From Gammaproteobacteria bacterium (GTDB lineage: Bacteria > Pseudomonadota > Gammaproteobacteria > Pseudomonadales > Pseudohongiellaceae), in NCBI GenBank assembly GCA_018661465.1, contig JABJIC010000006.1, forward strand, positions 62,001 to 126,000: 64,000 bases of DNA. Reading direction: 5' to 3'. Each line of letters opens with the position of its first letter. Within the stretch, counting starts at the first letter, position 1. The notes under the pieces are model-generated. The model made no database searches and had not been told where the DNA came from. It was given only the letters and a program-made list of their open reading frames with translations. Position numbers and translations under genes: made by a program. This document shows positions 20,931-30,658 of the stretch, one piece after another.

Positions 20931-21533
20931 GTGACTGACGACAGTACTAATGCTGGCCGTAGACGGTTTTTAGTGGGTTCAACTTCCGCAGTGGGAGCTG
21001 TTGGAGTTGTAGGGGCAGCTGTCCCCTTTGTTGGCTCTTGGAGCCCTAGTGCGAAGGCGCGAGCCGCTGGCGCACCCGTCCGAATCGATATTAGCCGTCT
21101 GCAGGATGGTGAAATGCTCGGACCAATTCCGGCTTGGCGTGGAAAGCCGATTTTTATTGTTAAGCGCTCAGCAGCGGTTCTTAGTGCGCTAAATGAAGAC
21201 CCGGGTCGCTTAACAGACCCAGATTCAGAAGAACTGGAACAGCCCAGCTACGCGCAGAACGAGACCCGTTCTCGTTCGCCAGAGTTGCTGGTATTGGTTG
21301 GATTATGTCCTCACCTGTTTTGTTCACCAACTCCACATATTGAATTAGTTCCCCAGTCTTTTGACTCAGAATGGCGTGGTGGTTTCTTTTGTCCTTGTCA
21401 CGGTTCGCGATTTGATCTTGCCGGCCGTGTTTATAGTGGTTCTCCTTCTTCACGAAATATGGAAGTTCCGCCTCATTCTCTTGAGGGCGACGGCATCCTT
21501 GTTATAGGCATTGACGAGGAGACTGCGGCATGA
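20931..21533 (+). CDS. petA: Ubiquinol-cytochrome c reductase Rieske iron-sulfur subunit
   Basis: The 200-residue protein starts with GTG, has a twin-arginine-like RRRFLVG (10-16) and one N-terminal membrane helix. The [2Fe-2S] ligands are present: box I CPHLFC (Cys126, His128, Cys131) and box II CPCHGS (Cys144, His147). The Rieske protein takes electrons from ubiquinol at the Qo site and swings to cytochrome c1. Box I is unusual: the common form is CTHLGC, so Thr is Pro and Gly is Phe. All four ligands and the pairing cysteines remain. It overlaps petBC by ATGA. Confidence 0.96.
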   Translation: MTDDSTNAGRRRFLVGSTSAVGAVGVVGAAVPFVGSWSPSAKARAAGAPVRIDISRLQDGEMLGPIPAWRGKPIFIVKRSAAVLSALNEDPGRLTDPDSEELEQPSYAQNETRSRSPELLVLVGLCPHLFCSPTPHIELVPQSFDSEWRGGFFCPCHGSRFDLAGRVYSGSPSSRNMEVPPHSLEGDGILVIGIDEETAA

Positions 21534-23572
21534 GCGAAGTAGAAAACGATATGAATAATACAAAACCAGGGATTGTTGTTTCTTCTCTAATTGGTTTACG
21601 TGACTGGACCGATGCCAGGTTGCCGATTATGAAGGCCTGGAAGACCCACATGAGCGGGTATTACGCTCCCAAGAATTTTAACTTTTGGTATTTCTTCGGA
21701 ATTCTTTCAACAGTTGTCCTGGTGTTGCAGTTACTTACCGGTATCTGGTTGACGATGAACTATACCGCGAGTGCGGAAGCTGCTTTTGCTTCAGTCGAAT
21801 ACATTATGCGAGATGTTGAGTGGGGTTGGTTACTAAGATACCTGCATTCCACAGGAGCGTCGGCATTCTTCTTCGTCGTCTATATACATATGTTTCGCGG
21901 CTTGATGTATGGCTCCTATAAGAAGCCCCGTGAATTGATCTGGATTTTCGGAATGGCCATTTACCTGGTGCTGATGGCAGAAGGTTTCATGGGCTATGTA
22001 CTGCCTTGGGGTCAGATGTCTTACTGGGGTGCTAACGTGATTGTTTCCCTGGCAGGCGCGATTCCTATTGTTGGTGAAGACCTGTTGGTTTGGGTGAGAG
22101 GAGATTATTTGATCTCTGGTGCCACTCTTAACAGATTCTTTGCATTGCACGTTGTGGCTCTACCAATCGTATTGTTAGCTCTTGTTGTTCTGCACTTTCT
22201 TGCACTTCACGAAGTTGGTTCAAACAATCCTGACGGAATCGATATCAAGAAAAACAAAGGGCCAGATGGCAATCCAATTGATGGCGTTCCATTCCACCCT
22301 TACTACACCATGTATCATGACTTGCCTGCCATAGTCGTATTCCTGTTCATATTCTGTGCCATTGTATTTTTTGCGCCAGAGATGGGAGGCTATTTCCTCG
22401 AGGTAGCAAATTTCCAGGAAGCTGATTCATTAAAGACTCCTGAGCATGTTCCTCCGGTTTGGTACTACACGCCATTTTATTCCATGCTGCGTGCGGTTAC
22501 TTATCCCTTGTTTGGCATCGATGCTAAATTTTGGGGAATGATAGTGATGGCTGGCGCTATCGCTATCCTGTTCGTACTGCCTTGGTTGGATAAGAGTCCG
22601 GTAAGGTCAATGCGTTACAAGGGTTGGTATAGCCGAATAGCACTTCTACTCTTTGTAGTGAGCTTTCTCGTTCTGGGTGTACTGGGTACACAATCTGTTA
22701 GCCCGGCAAAGACATTGCTAGCTCAGATTATGACCCTGATTTACTTCGCGTTTTTCTTCGCTATGCCTTGGTATACGCGCAAGGAAACGACTTCTCAGCC
22801 TCCAGAAAGGGTCACTGGACGGTTTATCAGCATTCCTCAGCTTATCGGTAGCATTTTACTGATCGCATTCCTGGTGGTGCTGCCACTGATGCTGGTTTCG
22901 GAATCGGCGGAAGCGGCTGAAGCCAATATCGATCTTGAGCATGTAGAAACCAGTTTTGAAGACAAAGGTTCACTGCAGCGCGGATTCAAGACTTATATGA
23001 ATTACTGCGTAAGTTGTCACGCACTTGGCTACGCTCGCTATGAGCGAACAGCAGACGATTTGGAGATACCTCATGATCTCGCGCTGGAGAATCTGATATT
23101 CGATGATTCTCTAATAGGCGGACTGATCGTAAATAATCTTTCCGAAGAAGATGCCTTGGCCTGGTTTTCTACAGTTCCACCAGACCTGACTTTGATCGGA
23201 CGGGTGCGCAGTGCAGATTGGTTGTATACCTATCTCAAATCATTCTATGACGATGAGACTCGTCCTTTTGGAACGAACAACACGGTATTTGCCAATGTCG
23301 CCATGCCAAATGTGTTACACGAGCTTCAAGGTAACGTAGAGTGTGAGATGCATGATGGGCATTGTGAGTTACATCATGTTGATGGAACTGGCGCTATGGG
23401 TGTTGCTGAGTTCGACACCACGGTTGCCGAGCTAGTTAACTTTCTCTACTACATAGGAGAGCCGATTCGATCTCGTCGTCAAGAGATTGGGATATGGGTT
23501 CTTATATTCCTTGCCTTCTTCTATGTACTCACTGTGTTGGTAGCTAGAGAATTTGGAAAGGATTACCACTAA
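21530..23572 (+). CDS. petBC: Fused cytochrome b / cytochrome c1 of the bc1 complex
   Basis: One uninterrupted 680-residue frame contains both redox subunits. Residues 1-415 are cytochrome b with the haem ligand pairs His106/His120 and His207/His222 and a Qo-site PVWY (309-312), a form known in beta- and gammaproteobacteria. A hydrophobic segment (about 438-456) ending SESAEAAEA resembles a signal peptide with a cleavage site. Cytochrome c1 follows with CVSCH (493-497), the likely Met592 ligand in VAMPNV, and a C-terminal anchor (about 651-669). In Bradyrhizobium fbcH such a fusion is cut into two proteins after synthesis; the same is inferred here. Most gammaproteobacteria have separate genes. 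Confidence 0.96.
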   Translation: MSEVENDMNNTKPGIVVSSLIGLRDWTDARLPIMKAWKTHMSGYYAPKNFNFWYFFGILSTVVLVLQLLTGIWLTMNYTASAEAAFASVEYIMRDVEWGWLLRYLHSTGASAFFFVVYIHMFRGLMYGSYKKPRELIWIFGMAIYLVLMAEGFMGYVLPWGQMSYWGANVIVSLAGAIPIVGEDLLVWVRGDYLISGATLNRFFALHVVALPIVLLALVVLHFLALHEVGSNNPDGIDIKKNKGPDGNPIDGVPFHPYYTMYHDLPAIVVFLFIFCAIVFFAPEMGGYFLEVANFQEADSLKTPEHVPPVWYYTPFYSMLRAVTYPLFGIDAKFWGMIVMAGAIAILFVLPWLDKSPVRSMRYKGWYSRIALLLFVVSFLVLGVLGTQSVSPAKTLLAQIMTLIYFAFFFAMPWYTRKETTSQPPERVTGRFISIPQLIGSILLIAFLVVLPLMLVSESAEAAEANIDLEHVETSFEDKGSLQRGFKTYMNYCVSCHALGYARYERTADDLEIPHDLALENLIFDDSLIGGLIVNNLSEEDALAWFSTVPPDLTLIGRVRSADWLYTYLKSFYDDETRPFGTNNTVFANVAMPNVLHELQGNVECEMHDGHCELHHVDGTGAMGVAEFDTTVAELVNFLYYIGEPIRSRRQEIGIWVLIFLAFFYVLTVLVAREFGKDYH

Positions 23573-23583
23573 GCTTTCAATTC

Positions 23584-23612
23584 GAGGCTTTAAGACCATG
23601 TCTTAAAGCCTC
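23584..23612 (+). terminator. Perfect hairpin after petBC
   Basis: GAGGCTTTAAGAC (23584-23596) and GTCTTAAAGCCTC (23600-23612) form a perfect 13-bp stem with a three-base loop, 12 bases beyond the petBC stop codon. No T-run follows, so it may be a weak terminator or a 3'-end stabiliser between petBC and sspA. Confidence 0.55.
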
Positions 23613-23667
23613 TGCACTTCATTTAAAGTAAACATTAAGCTAGAAAAACTGGATTAAAGGGAAAAGT

Positions 23668-24300
23668 ATGGGCGTGGTTGCAAAAAGATCTTCGATGACA
23701 TTCTACTCAGATGGCACCAGTCACTACAGTCACAGAGTTCGAATAGTATTAGCCGAAAAGGGCGTAACAGTTGAGACGATAGATGTCGATCCTGCGGAGA
23801 AGCCAGAAGATCTGGCCTCATTGAATCCATACAATACACTGCCTACTCTAGTAGACCGTGATTTAGTTTTGTATGAAGCCGACATCATGATGGAATATCT
23901 TGACGAAAGATTTCCCCATCCACCTTTGTTCCCCGTCTATCCTGTAGCTAGAGCCCAAAGTCGTCTTTGGATATATCGCATCAAGCAAGACTGGTGCGAC
24001 AAGGTAGATTTTTTGATGGCCGGTAAAGGAACTCCAACACAGCTCGATAAGGCACGAAAAGAGCTAAGAGAAAGCATTATCTCCATTGCACCAATATTCG
24101 GGGAGAAACCTTTCTTTATGAGCGATGAGTTCACCATAGTTGATTGCTGTGTAACGCCAATTTTGTGGAGGCTCCCATATATGGGTATCGACCTTCCCAA
24201 AAATAAGGCCGTTAAACCTCTTCTCGAATACAGAGATCGCCTTTTCGAAAGAGAGTCAATACTGGCTAGTTTTTCCGAGCAAGAAAAAGAGATGGTCTGA
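23668..24300 (+). CDS. sspA: Stringent starvation protein A
   Basis: SspA is a glutathione-transferase-fold protein without transferase activity that binds RNA polymerase. The 210 residues show an N-terminal thioredoxin-like half (about 10-85, with SHRVRIVLAEKGV and NPYNTLPTLVDRDLVLYEA) and a C-terminal helical half. In E. coli it affects acid resistance and stationary-phase transcription. It is paired with sspB 26 bases downstream. The bc1-sspA-sspB order is standard for the group. Confidence 0.96.
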   Translation: MGVVAKRSSMTFYSDGTSHYSHRVRIVLAEKGVTVETIDVDPAEKPEDLASLNPYNTLPTLVDRDLVLYEADIMMEYLDERFPHPPLFPVYPVARAQSRLWIYRIKQDWCDKVDFLMAGKGTPTQLDKARKELRESIISIAPIFGEKPFFMSDEFTIVDCCVTPILWRLPYMGIDLPKNKAVKPLLEYRDRLFERESILASFSEQEKEMV

Positions 24301-24326
24301 TTCACTAATTCGTCAGGGGCCCCATT

Positions 24327-24743
24327 ATGACCATGACTTCAAGTCGGCCTTTTTTGGTCAGGGCGCTCTATGACTGGATTCTCGAAAATGATTGCACTCC
24401 CTATATTCTAGTCAACGCCTATGCTGATGGCGTTGAAGTCCCACAGGAACATGTTAAGGACGGACAGATAGTCCTAAATATTTCCCCCTCTGCAGTTCAA
24501 GATATTTTTATTCGAAATGAGTCTGTCGATTTCGATGGCCGTTTTGCTGGAATTCCGAAACGCGTATATGTACCCATCACAGCAGTAATGGGTATTTACG
24601 CAAAGGAAAACGGGCAGGGTATGATCTTTGAAGCCGACGGAATCAATCCGCAACCTCCGACCGGAAGCGACGACCCAGGTAAGCCGAGTGTTTCGCCTAT
24701 AGACGGCGAGAAGAAGAAGCCTTCTTTGAGAGTCGTAAAGTAA
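24327..24743 (+). CDS. sspB: ClpXP adaptor SspB
   Basis: The 138-residue protein has an Sm-like substrate-binding domain (about 5-110) and a flexible tail that ends LRVVK, the motif by which SspB docks on ClpX. It delivers ssrA-tagged proteins to ClpXP for degradation. It begins MTMTSSRPFLVRALYDWI, with a second in-frame Met at position 3. It sits in the sspA-sspB operon and converges on dolP. Confidence 0.96.
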   Translation: MTMTSSRPFLVRALYDWILENDCTPYILVNAYADGVEVPQEHVKDGQIVLNISPSAVQDIFIRNESVDFDGRFAGIPKRVYVPITAVMGIYAKENGQGMIFEADGINPQPPTGSDDPGKPSVSPIDGEKKKPSLRVVK

Positions 24744-24771
24744 TTTATTACAAGAAGCTCTTTCAATAAAC

Positions 24772-25955
<1,184 letters not shown>

Positions 25956-26054
25956 CTAGTCTGTGCCTTTGTAAAAAGGCAAAAGGTATTCGTTTATATC
26001 GGCCGCTAAGCATTCAATATTTATAAGAGATTTGCTCTTTATGATGAATTCAGT

Positions 26055-26078
26055 CTGATACTGATACTGATACTGAGA
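26055..26078 (+). repeat. Hexanucleotide tandem repeat CTGATA
   Basis: CTGATA is repeated three times at 26055-26072, followed by a variant CTGAGA (26073-26078). It lies in the 160-base gap between yraN and diaA, upstream of the diaA start on the minus strand. Such a tract can change in copy number. No function is shown. Confidence 0.6.
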
Positions 26079-26100
26079 CTTACAAAGAGACCGGAAAGTT

Positions 26101-26517
26101 TCAAAAAAATGCATTTCGAATCCAGTTTATTTCAAATTCTTCACTGGATGCCTCTAAAGAAGGCCGGGGAGAGATGCCTACCACATCAAACCTACACGAA
26201 AGTTTACGATATCCAGGGTTTGCATGTAGGAACAGGGAAGCGCTCGTTCTGATTCTTTCTTGCTTCTTCCTGCCGACTGTTTCGGCAGCGTTACCATAAC
26301 AAGAGTTTTGTCTGAATCTGACTTCGATGAAAACCAGTGTGTTATCCGAATCCTGCATTATTAAATCGATTTCGCCACGACGACAGTGGAAATTGGATTT
26401 AATAAGTCTAAGGCCTTGCCGTTTCAGGAATTTGCAGGCTCTGGCCTCATGACTGCTGCCAAGTAGCCGTTTATTCAATAGGCTTCGAGACTTGCCAATG
26501 AAAGACATGAGGCGCAC
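26101..26517 (-). CDS. yraN: YraN family nuclease-like protein (UPF0102)
   Basis: This is a 138-residue protein of the Holliday-junction-resolvase-like YraN family. The conserved core GEIDLIMQD and LVFIEVRFR matches the restriction-endonuclease-like E...D...ExR catalytic pattern. The N-terminal part has the usual G..E..A..FL..QG arrangement. Its role is not established; proposals include DNA repair or recombination. It is directly downstream of lpoA. Confidence 0.94.
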   Translation of the reverse strand: MRLMSFIGKSRSLLNKRLLGSSHEARACKFLKRQGLRLIKSNFHCRRGEIDLIMQDSDNTLVFIEVRFRQNSCYGNAAETVGRKKQERIRTSASLFLHANPGYRKLSCRFDVVGISPRPSLEASSEEFEINWIRNAFF

Positions 26518-26553
26518 ATCCTTGTGAGCACTTCAGTAAAAGTTAATCAGGGC

Positions 26554-28404
26554 CTAGTCTGATTCTGGGTTTTCATCCTTTGAAAACACCGCCAATCCAT
26601 TCTCGAAGTGGGCGACAGCCAGACTGCGACGGATTCTGCCGCTATCCGTGATGCTCAGGCTTCCGGTGACTCCGTCCAAGCTATCTATTGCGTGATCATC
26701 AAGCCGCTCTAGATGAGTATAGAGCCGGTAGCTATCGATGCCGAGAGCTCTCAGTCTGCGAAGAGGGCCTGGGACCGGTCGCAGGATGGATTCAACGTCT
26801 GCTTTCAAGGCGTCCTCATTGCTCAATATCCAGGGCGCATCTGTAAACACTATTCCATTTAGGTCTTGATCGGCGCTGGGATTTTCAAGCCCATCATATA
26901 CAGAGGGGAGAGAGTAAACAGGTATGTCACCGGCAAAATAGAAAGCCAGAGTGGGTTTAATCTGTCGTCCTTGCCTTGGGTTTGCAATCATAAATATAAA
27001 ATCGATATCTTGTCTGCGTCTTGGAGTGAATTCCATATTGTTTCTTGGCAGGATATCCAATAATTGAGCGGCTCTTGCCTCGCTGGAATCAATGGCCATA
27101 AGCCGTTTTATTACTGCCGCATAGTCTGCGCTGCCGTTGTAACTTGTTAGCGAGACAAGCTCCCCTCCTTTTTCTGTCCAGAGAGTCTGAAAGATTGATT
27201 GCAAACGTAAATAGTCTTCAGAGTCGGGAGTGATAATAGCGGCATTTCTGAATCCTGATGCCCAGGCAAGATCTGCGGCTTGTTCGATTTCGTCTTCGGG
27301 AGCGAGTCCAAACTGAATCAAGCCTGGAGGGAATTCTATGCGATCTTCTTCGGTATAATTCAAAGCAAGCGTCCGAACCGGCAATTCGTCCAGCTCTGAG
27401 AGCTCCGTAACCAGAGACTTGTCTAATGGTCCTATCACCAGGTCTGCACCGTCAGCGATTGCTTGATTGTAAATCGGGATTATTGATAGCGCGTTGCTGG
27501 AATCATAGACAGAAATTTGTGGAACCTCTCGAGTCACTGCGAGGTCTTGATAGTAGGCACTTAAGAATCCTTCCTGAATGGCGTTACCAGCACTGAGTTG
27601 CAAGGGAAGGATTAGAGCGATATGTCGTGGTCGCTGTTCCCAAATTTCATTCAGTTCGCTTATGGCTGGCGGCAATAATTGTGTGGCAGCGTGCTGACTC
27701 CAGGTTCGACGCCAAGTAGTTACGGAGTCCAATTGTGCCTTTACCGAGAATTGGTCGGACCTGATTATTCGAACAAGCTCTACCCATCCCCTGGTTTGGT
27801 AATTGTTTGCTGAAGTCGCAAAATTCATTAATTCTTGATCGCTGAACTGGTTTAGAATCTCCCAAATGATCTGATGAACCTCAGGGTCAGGATTTATATT
27901 GTTGGTAGATCGCGAATAATTAGTGACCGCCTCTGCGAGCTGGTTCGTGGAAGAATAGGCGTCTCCGGATATTCTAAAGTAGTTGCGGATTTCGTCATCG
28001 GAAGCAGGGAGTGCCTGAATGCTCTGTTCACTTATCTCGCTCAAATGATCAATAGCTGTATCGGCATTACCCAATAGCAGAGAGATTTTCGCAAGACTGG
28101 TAATAGCGCGAACCTGTTGAGTGGCAGATAGCTGATCTTCTGACTGGAGTTGACTAATCTGGCGCTGTGCACGATTTAGTTGTCTGTCATCCACCATCGC
28201 ATCGATGGCAGACAGTTTAAGTTCTATTGACTCATTTCCGGATGAGTTTCTTGCGTCTTCAAGAAGCAATACTATTCGGCTATCAACAGGAGAATCGGCG
28301 GGCATCTCGACAGCGGTGGGAGTTGGGCTGGATCCGCAGCTAACCAGGCCAATGAGAATAAAGGCTGCCAAAAATCTCTTGCTATGAGTGCTGTATAAAA
28401 TCAT
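26554..28404 (-). CDS. lpoA: Penicillin-binding protein activator LpoA
   Basis: The 616-residue lipoprotein has a lipobox ending in Cys23 (LVSCGSS). An N-terminal TPR-like helical half (about 45-250) precedes a periplasmic-binding-protein-like domain (about 255-600). LpoA spans from the outer membrane to activate the transpeptidase of PBP1a. Motifs such as HIALILPL and GADLVIGPLDK are typical of the C-terminal domain. It diverges from rsmI, the conserved arrangement. Confidence 0.94.
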   Translation of the reverse strand: MILYSTHSKRFLAAFILIGLVSCGSSPTPTAVEMPADSPVDSRIVLLLEDARNSSGNESIELKLSAIDAMVDDRQLNRAQRQISQLQSEDQLSATQQVRAITSLAKISLLLGNADTAIDHLSEISEQSIQALPASDDEIRNYFRISGDAYSSTNQLAEAVTNYSRSTNNINPDPEVHQIIWEILNQFSDQELMNFATSANNYQTRGWVELVRIIRSDQFSVKAQLDSVTTWRRTWSQHAATQLLPPAISELNEIWEQRPRHIALILPLQLSAGNAIQEGFLSAYYQDLAVTREVPQISVYDSSNALSIIPIYNQAIADGADLVIGPLDKSLVTELSELDELPVRTLALNYTEEDRIEFPPGLIQFGLAPEDEIEQAADLAWASGFRNAAIITPDSEDYLRLQSIFQTLWTEKGGELVSLTSYNGSADYAAVIKRLMAIDSSEARAAQLLDILPRNNMEFTPRRRQDIDFIFMIANPRQGRQIKPTLAFYFAGDIPVYSLPSVYDGLENPSADQDLNGIVFTDAPWILSNEDALKADVESILRPVPGPLRRLRALGIDSYRLYTHLERLDDHAIDSLDGVTGSLSITDSGRIRRSLAVAHFENGLAVFSKDENPESD

Positions 28405-28552
28405 CTTTGTGTATGCAGGATTGTCTGATAGTTTGTCGGAATTGTCTGGGTTTATTGATAGTTATCTGGCGTTACCAAGTGACACATGATCTCATGATCA
28501 GCTGCTTGATCACTAATAAAGATTAATACAGTAATGAAAGGACGGCAATTTA

Positions 28553-29446
28553 TTGCTGTTATTCACTTCGCTCGATCTGGTTTGGAATATGTCAACACAA
28601 GCTAAACTTTTCATTGTGGCCACTCCTATAGGTAATCTTGATGATTTTTCCTTCAGAGCTATTGAGGTTCTGAAGGCTGTTGATTTGGTAGCCGCAGAGG
28701 ATACGCGTCATAGTAAGAGGTTGCTTCAACACTATCAGATTGATACCTCACTCATTTCCTATCATGACCACTCTGACCTCAGTGAGACCTTAAAGCTCAT
28801 TGAATTACTCGAGGCCGGAAAATCAATTGCCCTGATTTCGGATGCGGGTACACCTTTGATTTCTGACCCTGGTTATCGATTGGTTACTGAGGCTAGATCG
28901 AAGGGTATACCGGTTTTGCCCATACCAGGAGCCAGTGCATTGACTGCTGCATTAAGCGTCAGCGGTTTGCCTACAGATAGATTTTCGTTCGAAGGTTTTC
29001 TTCCTGCCAAACAGGTGGCACGCGTTAAGAGGCTTCAACTACTGGAGGTCGATTCTCGTACTCTGGTGTTCTATGAGTCTCCCCACAGGATTCTGGTATC
29101 GCTCTCGGATATGAATTCAGTCTTCGGAGATTCTCGCAAAGCGTTTATTGGGCGTGAACTGACCAAAAAATTCGAGAGTCATTTTCTAGGGAGTTTGCAG
29201 GAATGTGTGCACTGGGTGCGCTCTGACGGAAACAACCAGAAGGGGGAGTTTGTTGTTGTTGTTGCAGGCAATGATGACGCCAAAGATGAGGACTTGAAGC
29301 TGAAGCAGGCGATGACCATCGTGCAGTCCCTTGGCAAAGAGCTTTCAATGAAAAAAGCGGTGGCGCTCGCCAGCGAGATTACTGGCACCAGGAAAAATTT
29401 ACTCTATAGCAAGGCTTTGGAAGAGCTGGATTCCGATAGCAAATGA
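28553..29446 (+). CDS. rsmI: 16S rRNA (cytidine1402-2'-O)-methyltransferase RsmI
   Basis: RsmI is a tetrapyrrole-methylase-fold enzyme that methylates C1402 of 16S rRNA with SAM. The protein shows FIVATPIGNLDDFS, AEDTRHSKRLL and the SAM loop SDAGTPLISDPGY. The TTG at 28553 has a good AAAGGA ribosome site about 10 bases upstream and gives 297 residues. An ATG at 28589 (MSTQAKLFIV) gives 285 residues closer to homologues but with a weak ribosome site. Either is possible. Confidence 0.94.
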   Translation: MLLFTSLDLVWNMSTQAKLFIVATPIGNLDDFSFRAIEVLKAVDLVAAEDTRHSKRLLQHYQIDTSLISYHDHSDLSETLKLIELLEAGKSIALISDAGTPLISDPGYRLVTEARSKGIPVLPIPGASALTAALSVSGLPTDRFSFEGFLPAKQVARVKRLQLLEVDSRTLVFYESPHRILVSLSDMNSVFGDSRKAFIGRELTKKFESHFLGSLQECVHWVRSDGNNQKGEFVVVVAGNDDAKDEDLKLKQAMTIVQSLGKELSMKKAVALASEITGTRKNLLYSKALEELDSDSK

Positions 29447-29459
29447 GCGGGATGAAAGA

Positions 29460-29488
29460 TTGTAAGCATTTGAAAGATCAATTATTAT
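29460..29488 (+). promoter_or_regulatory. Sigma-70 promoter of rnpB
   Basis: The -35 TTGTAA (29460-29465) and -10 TATTAT (29483-29488) are spaced by 17 bases. The predicted transcription start, near 29495, coincides with the first base of the P1 helix of RNase P RNA. The -35 begins 13 bases beyond the rsmI stop codon. Confidence 0.65.
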
Positions 29489-29495
29489 CCGCCCC

Positions 29496-29876
29496 AGAGT
29501 CAGCTGGGCAATTGCTGTAGATAGCTCTTCGTTTATCGCATAGCGTTAGATGAGGAAATTTATAGAGGAAAGTCCGGGCTCCATAGAGCAGAGTGCCAGG
29601 TAACGCCTGGGGGGTGAGAACCCACGGCTAGTGCAGCAGAAAATAAACCGCCAGATTACTTTCGAGTATCAGGTAAGGGTGAAATGGTGCGGTAAGAGCG
29701 CACCGCGCGACTGGTAACAGTTCGTGGCAATGTAAACCCCACTCCGGAGCAAGGCCAAATAGGGATCTAATGATGCGGCTCGTATCGGATCCGGGTAGGC
29801 CGCTAGAAATCTGTGGCGACGCAGATTGAAGATGAATAATTGTCCTCGACAGAACCCGGCTTATAGGCTGACTCTT
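29496..29876 (+). ncRNA. rnpB: RNase P RNA, bacterial class A
   Basis: The conserved cores are unmistakable: GAGGAAAGTCCGGGCTCC near 29569, GGTAACGCCTGGGGGG, the GGGTGAGAACCCACGGC region, GGTAAGGGTGAAATGGTG, GCAATGTAAACCC, and the 3' block ACAGAACCCGGCTTATAGG. The 5' strand of P1, AGAGTCAGC (29496-29504), is perfectly complementary to GCTGACTCT (29868-29876), fixing the ends at about 381 bases. RNase P removes 5' leaders from tRNA precursors. A T-rich run follows the 3' end and probably ends transcription. Confidence 0.97.
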
Positions 29877-30070
29877 CTTTTTTTCTCCCCCTAAGTTCTC
29901 CTAAGAATAGGTTTAAGCCACCGGCAACTTAATAAACTACATTAATTAAGCTTGCTATTACGCTGAAAACCCTAGAATTCTCTTTAGGAAAAATAGCAAG
30001 ATAACACCATATTCCCTACTTTTAGCGGCATGATCGCGTATTTTCTTGAAGTAAATCCCCTAAATAGTGC

Positions 30071-30099
30071 TTGCGCAGTGGGAAATCTGTCCCTATAGT
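30071..30099 (+). promoter_or_regulatory. Candidate mra promoter driving the dcw cluster
   Basis: TTGCGC (30071-30076) and TATAGT (30094-30099) are spaced by 17 bases upstream of mraZ. The start would be near 30106. The first GTGGG box lies inside the spacer, and further boxes lie at and just beyond the start, so bound MraZ would block the polymerase. Confidence 0.45.
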
Positions 30100-30142
30100 G
30101 TGTCTTAGTGGCGAAAAGTGGAAAATACTGTCAAATTGTGGG
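30078..30142 (+). promoter_or_regulatory. MraZ operator: phased GTGGN boxes
   Basis: GTGGG (30078), GTGTG (30098), GTGGC (30108), GTGGA (30118) and GTGGG (30138) start at exact multiples of 10 bases. MraZ is known to bind tandem TGGGN-type repeats with a 10-bp period upstream of its own gene. The phase strongly suggests the site is real. The 30088 and 30128 steps are degenerate. Confidence 0.65.
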
Positions 30143-30196
30143 AAAGGAAGGATTCCGATTCCTCGACTGATTTTCCAATAATAAATGGGGACAACG

Positions 30197-30652
30197 ATGT
30201 TTCGCGGCATCAATACTATCAATCTCGATGCGAAGGGCCGCATGGCTATGCCCGCCCGATACCGTGAGCAATTGACTACTCATTGCTCGGGTCATCTCGT
30301 TGTTACTATCGACACCAACCATCGTTGTCTGTTGCTCTATCCCCTTGCAGAATGGGAACAGATTGAGCGGCAAATAGAATCCCTTTCCAGTTTCGATCCA
30401 ATGTCTCAGAGAGTTAAGCATCTGCTTATAGGTCATGCCAATGATCTCGAGCTGGATGGCAGCGGGAGAATTCTTCTGCCTCAGGAATTAAGACAATATG
30501 CTCAGCTCGAGAAACATGTCTGCCTGATCGGTCAGGGCAAGAAGCTGGAAATCTGGAGCCAGGATATTTGGAATCAGCAAAGAGAGCAGTGGCTTACGGA
30601 ATCCTCAACTGAGGGAGAGTTACCGGAAAAACTAAGATCGCTGGCGCTGTAG
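30197..30652 (+). CDS. mraZ: Transcriptional regulator MraZ
   Basis: MraZ has two AbrB-like halves, each with a D-x-KGR-type signature: LDAKGRMAMPARY near the start and LDGSGRILLPQELR near residue 90. It forms a ring-shaped oligomer and represses the dcw cluster. ATG 30197 (MFRGINTINLD) is preferred, as homologues begin MFRG and GGGG lies upstream; ATG 30185 would add four residues. It heads the cluster and is followed closely by rsmH. Confidence 0.96.
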   Translation: MFRGINTINLDAKGRMAMPARYREQLTTHCSGHLVVTIDTNHRCLLLYPLAEWEQIERQIESLSSFDPMSQRVKHLLIGHANDLELDGSGRILLPQELRQYAQLEKHVCLIGQGKKLEIWSQDIWNQQREQWLTESSTEGELPEKLRSLAL

Positions 30653-30658
30653 GGTTGA

